Positions 32,119-42,200 of a stretch of DNA of 64,000 nt are shown one piece after another. This DNA comes from DAOPXV01 sp964551445. Lineage in GTDB: Bacteria > Muiribacteriota > UBA9980. The first letter of the stretch is position 1; each line of letters opens with the position of its first letter. The notes beneath the pieces are model-generated. The model worked only from the letters and a program-made list of their open reading frames with translations, ran no database searches and had not been told where the DNA came from. The position numbers and the translations under genes are program-made. The DNA lies in assembly GCA_964551445.1 (NCBI GenBank), contig CAZKCG010000008.1:62001-126000 (forward strand), written 5' to 3'.

Positions 32119-35100
32119 TTATTTAACCGCGGGCGCTGACGCTGGATATGAAACGCTGGTGGTGAGAGTGTCATTATTGCCCGTCGTATCGAATATCTTG
32201 GCATATAAGTCGGCGCGGCCGGCGGGAAGCCCGGTCATATCGTATTCTGTCGCGTTGACGAGGCTGAATGTACCGCTGTTGAGAGACAAATAGTAAAACA
32301 CCGTGCCGCCGGCGGGAGCCGTTATCGGATTCCATTTGAGTTTCTTTGAAGCGGCGTCATAAACAAAGCCTGTGGGAGCTGCCGGCCGAACTACGGCACT
32401 GGAGTTGTATACGGCTTCCAGAACGGTCGAATCCTGCATTCCTGCCGCGTAAGCGTAGAATTTTATTTTAAGATAGGTATTCGCGGGGAGCGGGATAGGA
32501 TTAGCGGCTACGAATATAGTTCCGTTCACTTTCGGATCTAAAGGTTCGGTGCCGGCGGCCGTTGAAACCGTGTATTTGATGACCGAAGCAGGAGTCGTGC
32601 ATGTCAGTGAAACGCTTTTTGCGATATTGTAGTTGCCGGGCGCTACGTCAGTAACTGGATTTGCGACCGTGCCTGCAGTTGCGCCGCCGATGGTAAAGCT
32701 GAACTCGGCCGACCACGGGCCTAAGGTCGTTCCCATTCCCATTTCTTTAGCGGCGACCTGGAATCTGTGAGTTCCGGCGGTGAGCGCGGGCGTGATATTT
32801 GAAAGCATTAATTCGTTCATGGAATAAGCTTCTGCTGTAACGCTGTTATCGAATCTAACGGTGTAATAGTAATATGTCGTTCCGGCAGGCCTTGCCCATG
32901 TGAGTTTGTTTCCCGCCTGGTCATATCCGAGGCCGGTGATCACAGGAAGCGTTGGCGCCGTTCCACCGCCGATAGCAAGAGGTTCGCTTGTCGTTTCAGG
33001 GCCCGAGACCGTTGTCGCCGGGTTGTGAAGGTTGTCCTGAGTATCGGCGAGGATGAGTTTTACTTTCGCGGTGACGGTCGTAGCGGTATCCCATGACAAG
33101 CCCGTCGGAACGTTCATAAAGTTCGAACCCATCGGGATCATGCCGTTAAATTCCATGGCGCCGTTATTGCTGGTCAATTCGCAGCTTGAAACATAGTAAG
33201 GTTTCGGAAGGCCGTTCGGAACGGTCCATACGACCCTTCTCGTTCCCGGATCATACATTATGTTTGAAACGGGAGGAACTGTAACGGTTGTCGTTCCGCC
33301 TGTTATAGTATATGTTTTAGACGATACGGGCGATATCCTGACGCCGTTGGTCGCGATAGCCTTTACGGTGAACTGCGTAAGTCCGGTAGGTATGAAAAGC
33401 TGCGTCCCGGCGTAATATTCGGGGCTTGAAAGGGTGGGGACGCTGCCGTCTATCGTATATTTTATTTTAAGCGTGTTGTATATCGCGTAATCAGCGGGGT
33501 CAAGGGTTAAGGTCACGCTGTCGCTTCCGCTTAACGTCGAAACGTCCATCGGCGCGATAAGCGGCATGTGGATCGAGACCTCGGTGGTGCCGGCGCCGTT
33601 GGCCGAATAGGTATTGGAGACGACGTCGCTGAACTGTCCGTTAAGCGTCGCTACGGCTTTTATCGTGTAGTTGGTCCTTCCGGCGGTAACTATAACTCTT
33701 ACTGGATATCCGGCGATAGTAGCCGTTATAACCGTCGGGGAAGTGCGCGGGTCGGTGCCGTCGTTGGTGTACCATACGAAAGCGTTCGAAGGCCTTGCCG
33801 TGAGGTTGACGTCGAGGTTGGCGTTCGGGTAGGTTCCGCCGACAGGACTGAAAGTTACTTCGAGCGTTGCGGCGGCCGTTCCGCCGGTTGTGTTATAGAT
33901 CTGTTCGGCGACCCTGGAGTTCTGGCCGTTCAAATGAGCCATAGCCATGATCTTGTAATTTGATCTTCCGGCGGGGATCCTTAAAGTTTTCGGGCCGGGA
34001 ACCGCTGTCGGGTCCGTGACGGGGATCGTTCCGTCTATCGTGAAAAATACTTTCGCTTCAGCCGGAACGGGAGTTATCGTTACGCTGAGTTCGGCGTTGG
34101 GAAAAGATCCGCCTTTCGGGTTGAACGTAACTTCGAGCGTAGAGGCGGCCGTGGATCCGGTGGTGAAAGCTAACGCCGGTTCGGGCGACCACGGGCCTGT
34201 CGAAGTGGAAGTTCCCATTTCTTTAACGGCGACCTGAGCGGTGTGGCTGCCGGCGGCTATAGCCGGAACGGCGTTTGAAAGCATGAATTCGTTCATCGAA
34301 TAGGCGTCGTATGTCTGGCCGTCTATCTTGACGATGTAATAATAGTAAGCTCCCGTAGCTGCGGTCCAGGTAAGTTTATTGCCGGAAGCGTCATATCTTA
34401 AACCCACGACCGCCGGAAGCGTCGTTGAAGATCCGCCGCGGATGCTTATCGAGTTTGAGGGGGCGCTGGTCAGATCCAGCGAGTAAACGACCGCTTTAAC
34501 GGTCACGGTTTGATCGGTCGAAAAATCTACGATATTGGTTGTGCCTAAATTTAAACTCGTCTGAGCCCACATCATCTTTTCGATACCGTTGACCACAATT
34601 TTATATTCAACTACGGAGTCCAGTTTCGGAGGCGTAACAGGCTGCCAGGAGAGGATCCTGGTCGTGGCGTCGTAAGAGATGACGGGCGCCTGCAGAGTGA
34701 GCGCCGTGCTTCCGCCGGGCATTACCATCGAGCCGTTGTCATAGTTTAAGGTCGTGTCGGTTTCGACATTCATGAAGTAAGCCTGGCCGGCGGTAAACGC
34801 GGGGTCGATGCCGTCGAGAAGATCGGCGATGCCTGAAGCGCCTTTCATGACCTGAATGAACGAACCGGAAGCCGCGCTGTATCTGTAAAGAGCGCGGACC
34901 ACGGAATACGATCTGATGAGATCGCTGAATTTTGAACCCGTTAAGGGTTTTGAGATACCGATGAGGTTGAATCCGGCTTTTAAATTAAGCGTGCCGACCG
35001 TCTGTATGGCTTCGCCGGTAATAGTTAAAACCGCTGGAGCGGAGGCTTTTACGATATAACCTTTGCCTGCCGCGAGATTTATGAGTGTCCCTTCAGAAAC

Positions 35101-35322
35101 GCTTAAAAAACTTCCTGAAGTTGCGCTGAATGAATAAACTTCCTGAATGGAGGTGTTCCTGTTCTTGAAATCGGCGGCTGAAAAATTCGGTTTGACCGTG
35201 AAGCTGACGAAATTGAAGCCGGATTTCAGATCCATCGTCTGTGACAGACCCGTTGTCTGGGCGAAAGCCATTCCCGTGAAAAGCGCGATGACCAGAAGCG
35301 CTAAAAATAATTTTCTTGCCAT
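32119..35322 (-). CDS. secreted beta-repeat surface protein with chitobiase-C-terminal-like repeats
   Basis: A 1067-aa protein: signal peptide (about 1-21), the shared two-part N-terminal domain (about 25-205: DLKSGFNFVSFTVKP, LKAGFNLIGISKP, GSFIQVMKGASG), then fibronectin-like repeats with VxGLRYDASGNKLTWTA. Between about 400 and 660 lie repeats such as TFNPKGGSFPNAELSVTITP and FFTIDGTIPV, matching the CHB_HEX_C_1 type of beta domain found in surface enzymes. No catalytic motif seen, so a structural or adhesive role is likely. It has its own promoter and leader terminator, and no accompanying lipoprotein gene. Confidence 0.85.
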   Translation of the reverse strand: MARKLFLALLVIALFTGMAFAQTTGLSQTMDLKSGFNFVSFTVKPNFSAADFKNRNTSIQEVYSFSATSGSFLSVSEGTLINLAAGKGYIVKASAPAVLTITGEAIQTVGTLNLKAGFNLIGISKPLTGSKFSDLIRSYSVVRALYRYSAASGSFIQVMKGASGIADLLDGIDPAFTAGQAYFMNVETDTTLNYDNGSMVMPGGSTALTLQAPVISYDATTRILSWQPVTPPKLDSVVEYKIVVNGIEKMMWAQTSLNLGTTNIVDFSTDQTVTVKAVVYSLDLTSAPSNSISIRGGSSTTLPAVVGLRYDASGNKLTWTAATGAYYYYIVKIDGQTYDAYSMNEFMLSNAVPAIAAGSHTAQVAVKEMGTSTSTGPWSPEPALAFTTGSTAASTLEVTFNPKGGSFPNAELSVTITPVPAEAKVFFTIDGTIPVTDPTAVPGPKTLRIPAGRSNYKIMAMAHLNGQNSRVAEQIYNTTGGTAAATLEVTFSPVGGTYPNANLDVNLTARPSNAFVWYTNDGTDPRTSPTVITATIAGYPVRVIVTAGRTNYTIKAVATLNGQFSDVVSNTYSANGAGTTEVSIHMPLIAPMDVSTLSGSDSVTLTLDPADYAIYNTLKIKYTIDGSVPTLSSPEYYAGTQLFIPTGLTQFTVKAIATNGVRISPVSSKTYTITGGTTTVTVPPVSNIMYDPGTRRVVWTVPNGLPKPYYVSSCELTSNNGAMEFNGMIPMGSNFMNVPTGLSWDTATTVTAKVKLILADTQDNLHNPATTVSGPETTSEPLAIGGGTAPTLPVITGLGYDQAGNKLTWARPAGTTYYYYTVRFDNSVTAEAYSMNELMLSNITPALTAGTHRFQVAAKEMGMGTTLGPWSAEFSFTIGGATAGTVANPVTDVAPGNYNIAKSVSLTCTTPASVIKYTVSTAAGTEPLDPKVNGTIFVAANPIPLPANTYLKIKFYAYAAGMQDSTVLEAVYNSSAVVRPAAPTGFVYDAASKKLKWNPITAPAGGTVFYYLSLNSGTFSLVNATEYDMTGLPAGRADLYAKIFDTTGNNDTLTTSVSYPASAPAVK

Positions 35323-35422
35323 TTTAACTACACTCCTTGAATATAAATTTTTTTGAATATTGCGGTTTAAGGATACCTCCTGCGTGTTTTTATTATTTAA
35401 AATTTATTTCGGAATTAAATAA

Positions 35423-35466
35423 AAAAATACCGTAATTGAGTTTTTTAAACCCAATACGGTATTTTT
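35423..35466 (-). terminator. leader terminator upstream of the 1067-aa surface protein
   Basis: Minus strand AAAAATACCGTA (35466-35455) pairs perfectly with TACGGTATTTTT (35434-35423), with an inner TTG...CAA extension and a run of T. About 105 nt after the predicted start and 100 bp before the ATG. Confidence 0.75.
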
Positions 35467-35577
35467 AGAATATTCGGTTTTTATATTTTTTCTAGCAAAC
35501 AACATTTACTGGAGACCCTTTTTGAAATATTTCCGGCGCGCTAAAAATCGTTCGGATGATAATGGGGTTCGATAGTT

Positions 35578-35606
35578 ATTTTAGCAACATTCGCCGCCAA
35601 AGTCAA
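35578..35606 (-). promoter_or_regulatory. predicted promoter of the 1067-aa surface protein
   Basis: Minus-strand TTGACT (35606-35601), a 17-bp spacer ending in TGC, TAAAAT (35583-35578). Confidence 0.7.
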
Positions 35607-35739
35607 CTTTTTTGTGATTGAAGCGGATAGTTTTTTCGTGCTGAGACGCAGGTTGTAATAGATCTCCCGCGTTTTCAAGGTTTTTAGAGATCTATTGCTT
35701 TTACCCTGTTTAAAGAGTTGCCGCGGGTACGGATGAAAT

Positions 35740-35765
35740 AAAAAAGCCCGCCATTTCTGACGGGC
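35740..35765 (-). terminator. intrinsic terminator of the 970-aa surface protein gene
   Basis: On the minus strand GCCCG-loop-CGGGC followed by six T, about 32 bp after the stop codon. Confidence 0.75.
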
Positions 35766-35797
35766 CTATTTATATGGGATATATCGTTAGATCCCGT

Positions 35798-38710
35798 TTA
35801 TCTTTCGCCCATGAGAGGTGGAGCGGCCGCCGTATAAGATGTAGCCGTGTGCAGCGAATCCTGGTTGGCGGTTCCGTTGTTTATGATAGCGTAGAGATCC
35901 GCCGTTCCGGCTGGAGTTCCCGCCTGGATAGCGATCTCCGAAGTCATGACGGTTGTGAATTGACCTTCCGGTCCGGTGAGTGATATTCTGTAAATTACGT
36001 GTCCGCCAGCAGGAGGGACGATCGGGTCCCATTTGAGTTTTTTTGCGGCCGCGTCGTATACGAAACCTGTGGGCGCGGGATGATTATAGACGGCTTCCAG
36101 TACCTGTGAATCCTGCATTCCGAGGGCGTAAGCATAGTATCTTATTTTGACGTAGGAATTCGGCGGGACCTGGATCGGGTTGTTGGGCAGGAAATAAGCT
36201 CCGTTCGTTTTCGGGTCCAGGATAATTTCGTTGCTTCCGCTAACGGTAGAAACAGTGTATTTGATGATCGAAGCATAGGTCTGGCAGGTCAATGAAACGC
36301 TTTGCGTGCTATTATAATTACCTGGCGAAACGGACAAAAGCGGATTAGCGACAGCTCCGCCGGCCACTGCCTGCACGACTATTTCGGGCGATGAAATCCA
36401 TGACCCGTTCAAATAAGAAACCTTATAAGTGAAGCGCACTTCGGAAGACGCGGCGGGTACCGGCTGGACGCTTATCGGCACAGCGGACATGCCGCTGACG
36501 GAGAGGATCACCGCATTTGTTTCAAAGCCGTCCAGGACTATTTTTACCTGGAAATTTTCCTTGACGGGAGCTGATAACGGCGCGGGTGTTATGGATGTGT
36601 AGATCATTCCGTTCGTCGCGCTTGCTATCGTCACCGAGCTTGTTCCGGCGCTTGCGGGTATCGATATGGGCGTGCATATCACGGGCGCTCCGTTCTGGTA
36701 TGAAACCCGGTATCTCAGATTGGTCTCGGTTATATCTGCATTGGCCATCGGAACCGTTATCGTTACGCTTGTGGTTCCCATGCCGCCGTTGACCGATACC
36801 GGCGTTATGGGCGAGAATGCGCCGTTATTAAGCGATTGGCCGATCGTGAAATTGGCCGCCGTTGGCGATACGGTAAGCGCCGGCGTGAACGCGAGCGTCA
36901 TCGAGCCGTTTGACTGATTCAAGAATGAGAAGTTTTGGACAGGATCGACGGCGGGGTGCGCCGGTATAGAGAACTGGGCATTTTTGGGCGCTCCGCCCTT
37001 ATATGTCACTACGAAAGCGATATTTTGGACCGCGTTTGTCTGCGCGATCATCGGAACCGTAAGAATTACGACGGACGACGTCGACGCCGCGGAACTTATG
37101 GCCACGGAGGTCGTCGCGCCATTGATGTATTGATTGACGACGAAATCAGCCGTGGTTGGGAGCGTTGACGGAGTTGCCGAGAGCGTGGCGGTTATGGTTC
37201 CGTTTACCGCAGCCGCGTTTAAGAGCCATACTACATTGGGCATGAAGTTCATCGCGGGATTTGGCGACCATGGACCGGTCAGCACTTCCGTCGTCGCGCC
37301 TGAAGCTGGAACAGCGGCCTGGACCTGGACCGTATGCGTTCCGGAAAATATCAATGAAGAGACGGGGAATTCAAGAGCGGAGCCGGCCGACATCAGACCG
37401 CCGTTGTCGAATCTCAGGTTGTATTGGACCATCGTGCCTGAGGGGATATTGGCTGAAGTTACGGGCTGCCATTTTATCTTGTGGGCTGTCGCGTCGTATA
37501 TTATGCCTGTGACGGCGGGAATTCCGATCGTAAAGTTATGCGCGGGGGATGGCGACCATGGGCCGGCCTTTGCCGCCGTCGCGCCTGAAGCGGGGATAGC
37601 GGCCTGGACCTGGACCGTGTGGTTTCCGTAAAATATGACCGCCGGAACCGTGAATTCAAGAGCATAACCGGCCGACATCAGCCCGCCGTTATCGAATTTT
37701 AAATTGTATTGCACGAGCGCGCCGGCCGGAAGAGAGGCTGAAGTTACGGGCAGCCATTTTATTTTGTTTGCGGCGGGGTCGTATGTTACGCCTGTGACGG
37801 CGGGAATTACGATAGCGTTAACGCCGGTTCCGGGAACTATATATGAAGCTGCTTTTATCGCGCCGTTATAGGCCAATTCAACGCTTATGGTCTGATCCGC
37901 ATCGGTCTGAGCCACTAATGGGAAAGTCAACTGGTACGTCGTTTGGCCATAGGGCATAACGCTATACATATTGGTGTTGATACCGTTGATCTTTAATATG
38001 AAATTTCCGATGACCGGCGCCGTCGTTAACTGCGCCGAAAAAATGGCGTTCACGCTGCCGTTAATGGCCGTGATCCCGGTAAGCGCGGGTTCCGCTGATG
38101 CGCCGGCAATGGTTATATTTCCGTTGTCGTAACTCATCGTCGTGTCGCTCGCGGCGTAGATGAAATAAGACTGGCCGATAGTGAAGGTCGGGTCGATCAT
38201 ATCGGGAAGCTCGATCAGGCCCGATGCGTTCTTCAATACCTGAATGAACGCGCCTGAAGCGGCGCTAAATTTATAGAGCCCGCGGATGGCAGAGCCGGCC
38301 TTTATAAGATCGCTGAATTTCATCGCCGTTACGGCTTTTGATATGCCGATAAGATTGAAACCGGCTTTTAAATTAATGGTGCCGACGGTCTGTATAAGTT
38401 CGCCGGTAATGTTTAAAACCGTTGGAACGGCGGCTTTTACGATATAACCCTTGCCGGCCGCGAGAGTTGCGAGAGTACCTTCCGAAACGCTTAAAAACGC
38501 GCCTGAAGCCGCGCTGTATGAATAAATTTCCTGTATGGCCGGGTTCTGGTTCTTAAAATCCGCTGCCTGCATAGACGGTTTAACGCTGAAACTTACAAAG
38601 TTGAAACCTGATTTAAGATCCATTGTCTGAGATCCGGACGCTGCCTGCGCGAAAGCCGTTCCTGTGAAAAGCGCTATAACCAGAAGCGTGAAGAGTAATT
38701 TTTTAAACAT
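35798..38710 (-). CDS. secreted beta-repeat surface protein (970 aa paralog)
   Basis: A 970-aa exported protein with signal peptide (about 1-22), the shared N-terminal two-part domain (about 25-205, DLKSGFNFVSFSVKPSMQAA and LKAGFNLIGISKAV), and a series of beta modules of two kinds. One kind is VTGVTYDPAANKIKWLPV fibronectin-like repeats, of which two (about 315-400 and 405-495) are near copies. The other resembles VNGTITATLSATPSTLPTTA (about 210-290 and 500-800), an invasin/Big-like type. The C-terminal part resembles that of the 1067-aa paralog (SVSLTCQTYASIIKYTVST), pointing to domain shuffling. Confidence 0.85.
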   Translation of the reverse strand: MFKKLLFTLLVIALFTGTAFAQAASGSQTMDLKSGFNFVSFSVKPSMQAADFKNQNPAIQEIYSYSAASGAFLSVSEGTLATLAAGKGYIVKAAVPTVLNITGELIQTVGTINLKAGFNLIGISKAVTAMKFSDLIKAGSAIRGLYKFSAASGAFIQVLKNASGLIELPDMIDPTFTIGQSYFIYAASDTTMSYDNGNITIAGASAEPALTGITAINGSVNAIFSAQLTTAPVIGNFILKINGINTNMYSVMPYGQTTYQLTFPLVAQTDADQTISVELAYNGAIKAASYIVPGTGVNAIVIPAVTGVTYDPAANKIKWLPVTSASLPAGALVQYNLKFDNGGLMSAGYALEFTVPAVIFYGNHTVQVQAAIPASGATAAKAGPWSPSPAHNFTIGIPAVTGIIYDATAHKIKWQPVTSANIPSGTMVQYNLRFDNGGLMSAGSALEFPVSSLIFSGTHTVQVQAAVPASGATTEVLTGPWSPNPAMNFMPNVVWLLNAAAVNGTITATLSATPSTLPTTADFVVNQYINGATTSVAISSAASTSSVVILTVPMIAQTNAVQNIAFVVTYKGGAPKNAQFSIPAHPAVDPVQNFSFLNQSNGSMTLAFTPALTVSPTAANFTIGQSLNNGAFSPITPVSVNGGMGTTSVTITVPMANADITETNLRYRVSYQNGAPVICTPISIPASAGTSSVTIASATNGMIYTSITPAPLSAPVKENFQVKIVLDGFETNAVILSVSGMSAVPISVQPVPAASSEVRFTYKVSYLNGSWISSPEIVVQAVAGGAVANPLLSVSPGNYNSTQSVSLTCQTYASIIKYTVSTVSGSNEIILDPKTNGAYFLPNNPIQVPPNSYVKIRYYAYALGMQDSQVLEAVYNHPAPTGFVYDAAAKKLKWDPIVPPAGGHVIYRISLTGPEGQFTTVMTSEIAIQAGTPAGTADLYAIINNGTANQDSLHTATSYTAAAPPLMGER

Positions 38711-38756
38711 TTGATCTTCTCCTGTTATTTATTATTATAAATTTGTGAGCCGTAAA

Positions 38757-38804
38757 ACAAAAAATACCGGTGCAGTCATTGTTCTAAGCCTGGACCAGTA
38801 TGGT
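38757..38804 (-). terminator. leader terminator upstream of the 970-aa surface protein
   Basis: Minus strand ATACTGGT (38801-38794) pairs with ACCGGTAT (38771-38764) with one G-U, followed by TTTTTTGTTTT. About 95 nt after the predicted start, 50 bp before the ATG. Confidence 0.65.
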
Positions 38805-38901
38805 ATGGTTTAATTGATATTTCGTACTAATAACACATTTTTTTCCTTTTAAGTAAAGCAGATGCGGCAAAAAACATTAAACAGTTTAATGTTCTTGAGC
38901 G

Positions 38902-38930
38902 ATTCTATCAACTATTCCGGCTAAAGTCAA
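38902..38930 (-). promoter_or_regulatory. predicted promoter of the 970-aa surface protein
   Basis: Minus-strand TTGACT (38930-38925), a 17-bp spacer ending in TGA, TAGAAT (38907-38902). The leader starts with a hairpin AACATTAAA-ctg-TTTAATGTT. Confidence 0.7.
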
Positions 38931-39116
38931 ATGGTTTTTGAAATTTGATATTTTTCTTTTCAAAGCGGTTCCACCCGTAAGATGGAACGGAGAAGTTCTA
39001 AATTTAGTAATAGCACTTGTATTGTTTTTTCATGCTAAACATCCGGGTAATAATGAAATGTTTTCTTTTTATTAAACAATATTTGAAATTATTATGCAAA
39101 TATGGATGGAATAAAA

Positions 39117-39145
39117 AACAGGCCCGGGAATTAACCGGGCCTGTT
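39117..39145 (-). terminator. intrinsic terminator of the 2051-aa surface protein gene
   Basis: AACAGGCCCGG and CCGGGCCTGTT, a perfect 11-bp stem with a T-run on the minus strand, 75 bp after the stop codon. Confidence 0.85.
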
Positions 39146-39220
39146 GATATGATATCTATGAATTTACCGTTTGTTTTTATGTGAGGCTGCCGTTTTTATC
39201 AAATAGGCAAGCTGGTATTC

Positions 39221-42200
39221 TTACATACCGGTGTAAGTCTGCTGCATGAGCGCCGAGTTCATGCCGTCTTTAACAGCGATGGCCTTGATTGTGATGGTCA
39301 TGCCGACTATTGGTGAGCTTACACTTGCTGGAGCTGCCACTGTTGTTGCCGTTCCTGGTATAGCAGCCGGATCGGTTCCATCGATAGTGTATTTGATCAT
39401 AGCTCCTGGGGTCGGGCAGTTGATCTGGATCATTGTGCCACCAACAAGACTTCCGCCGGCGGGTGTGAATGTCGGAGCAGCGGGAGCCGTTCCTGCGGGA
39501 GGTGTTGTTCCTACAGGAACGCTGAATTGAGGCGATGAAGCGGTGATGCCCTTGTATGTAACTTTATAGACTGCGTTTTGAGCAACCGTTCCAGCCGGGA
39601 TCACAGGAACGCTAAGCGTGAAATTCGGTTGTGCCATCGCGCCGTTTATCATTGTTACAGCACCAGCAGGCATATCCGCACCACCGTTGAGGCTGTATGT
39701 AACTGTGAAATCGCCAATGGTAGGCATTGTAGTCATAGGAGCAGGATTAATGTTGACATTGATTGAACCATTGACTGCGCCCGGAACTGTGAATGTTGTT
39801 GCAGTCGTGGTTTGATAGTTATTGAAGAACGAGGTGTAGGGCGTTGAGTAAACATTATTCAAAACCGCGACCGCTGCTACATACATCTTCGTTCCTACAG
39901 GCAGGTCGATGGTTACCGGTGAGTTCACGGCTGTCATCGTTGACGGTGCGGCCGGCGTACCGGGCACGTCGCCATTAGTTGTTGACGAGATCGAGTATTT
40001 GATCTGGGCGCCCGCGGCGGCCGTGATCGTAATGTGAGCAAGGGCCGTGCCGGGAGTGGACATATCGGTGGATACAATTGTCGGCTGTGCGGGTGCCGTA
40101 GGAGTTGTTCCGGTTGTTGATGTGAATGTATAAGCGGGTTCCGGTGACCACGGGCCCATCTGGAAGGTTGTGGCGGGAGGAACAGCGGGCAATTTAGCCT
40201 GAACCTGAGCTGTATGCGCTCCTGCCATAACTGCTGCGGGAAGCATGAATTCAGTCATGTTGCCTGCGGGATAAGGAACGCCGTCTATCTTGAGATCGTA
40301 TGTGTATGCGCCTGTAGGCATAGTGATAGGATTCCATTTGAGTTTGTTCATAGCGGTATCATACATAAGACCTGTAACGGCGGGGATCGTTCCTGTCGTC
40401 GTTCCGGTCGTGAATGTATAAGCGGGTTCCGGCGCCCATGGGCCCATCTGGAAGGTTGTAGCGGGAGGAACAGCGGGCAATTTAGCCTGGACCTGAGCTA
40501 TATGGGAACCTGTCATAACGGCTGCGGGAAGCATGAATTCTGTCATATTGCCTGCGGGATATGAAACGCCGTCTACCTTGAGGTCATATGTGTATGCGCC
40601 TGCGGGCATAGTGATAGGATTCCATTTAAGTTTGTTCATTGCAGCGTCATACATAAGGCCTGTAACGGCAGGGATTGTTCCTGTTGTCGTTCCGGTTCCC
40701 GTCGTGTTGTATATCTGAGAAACTGATGTGCCTGTAGCTCCGTTGAGGTGAGCGACGGCCGTGATCTTGAAGTTGGCTGAGTTAGCCGGAACGCTTACCG
40801 TTACAGGTCCGCCGGTCATGATCGTTCCGTTCGGAACGGGCATTGTGCCGTCTACCGTGTAGTAAATTTTCGCGTCAGCGGGAGCGGGTGTGATCATAAC
40901 TGAGAGAGCTGCGTTAGGATAGCTGCCGCCGGCAGGAGCGAATGTGACGCTTAAGTTTGCGGTTGTTCCGCCGACCGTGAAGTCGAGCATAGCCGGTGTG
41001 CCGTCCTGAGGGATGCCTGTTGTCGACATAATTCTTGCGAAAACCGTAGCTTTGTGAGTTCCGGTCATCGTTGTCGGAAGCATATATTCAGGAGTATATA
41101 CGGGAACCGGTGTCTGTGTGTCGATCGCTACCATGTAGGAAACCGTTCCGCCCGTAGCGGGAGGAGCGACCGCATTCCATTTGAGTTTATTGCCTGTCGG
41201 GTCATACATAAGGCCTGTTACAGCGGGAAGCGTGCCTGACGAAGCTCCCAATACATAGGTCTGCGAAGCTACCGTTGACTGAACGGTCGGGCTCTTGCCG
41301 ATAGCTTTTATGTTATAGGTTCCGTTTACCGCAAGAGGAATTCCTGCGAAAGCATATGTCAGAGCGTTAGCGCCGTTAGGATCGCTTCCGTCGAGGGTGT
41401 AATAGATCATAGCGCCGGCGGGAGCGTTCGGCCATGTTATAGTTACGTTAAGAGGCGCGTAAAGGTTCGTTCCGGCCATAGGCACCGGCGCGAATACGAG
41501 GCCGCTTGCGCCTGCTCCGCCAACCGTGAATATGAAAGGATCGATAGGCGACCACGGGCCGACCTGAGCTGCGCCGCCAGCTGTAGCGGGAGCTTCAGCG
41601 CGGACATGGAGCGTGTGGTTTCCGGCTGTAGTGTTAGCGGGAACCATGAATTCTGCTGCGGTTAAAAGCGTCGTCTGTTCGATGCCGTCGAATTTTACTC
41701 TGTATTTCATAGCCAGGCCGTTATAGTTAACCGGCATCCATGTTACTTTATTTGTGGCCGACTGATAGTTGAACGGAGGAGTGATGGCGGGAACGCCTGT
41801 AGCGGGAGGCCCTAATATGTATGTCTGAGCTACTACGGGTGTCTGTGCCGTCGGGCTCTTGCCAACCGCTTTTATCGTGTATGTTCCGTTTACCATGAGA
41901 GGGATGCCTGCCATCGCGTATGTTTTAACGTTAGCGTTATTGGCGGTGAGAGGATCGCTGTTGTCGAGCGTATAGAATATCGTGCCGCCGGCAGGGGTGT
42001 TCGGCCATGTTATCGTTACGTTAAGAGGAGCCGTGAATGTCGTTCCGGCCATTGGAACCGGCGCGAATACAAGCGCGGCGGCCGTTGCCGATCCGACTGT
42101 GAAGTTAACCGTCGACATCGGACCCATCTGAGCCGTAGGCATTGTGGCCGATGCGGGAACAAAAGCCTGGACGTTGGCGATGTGTGAACCGGTCATTCCT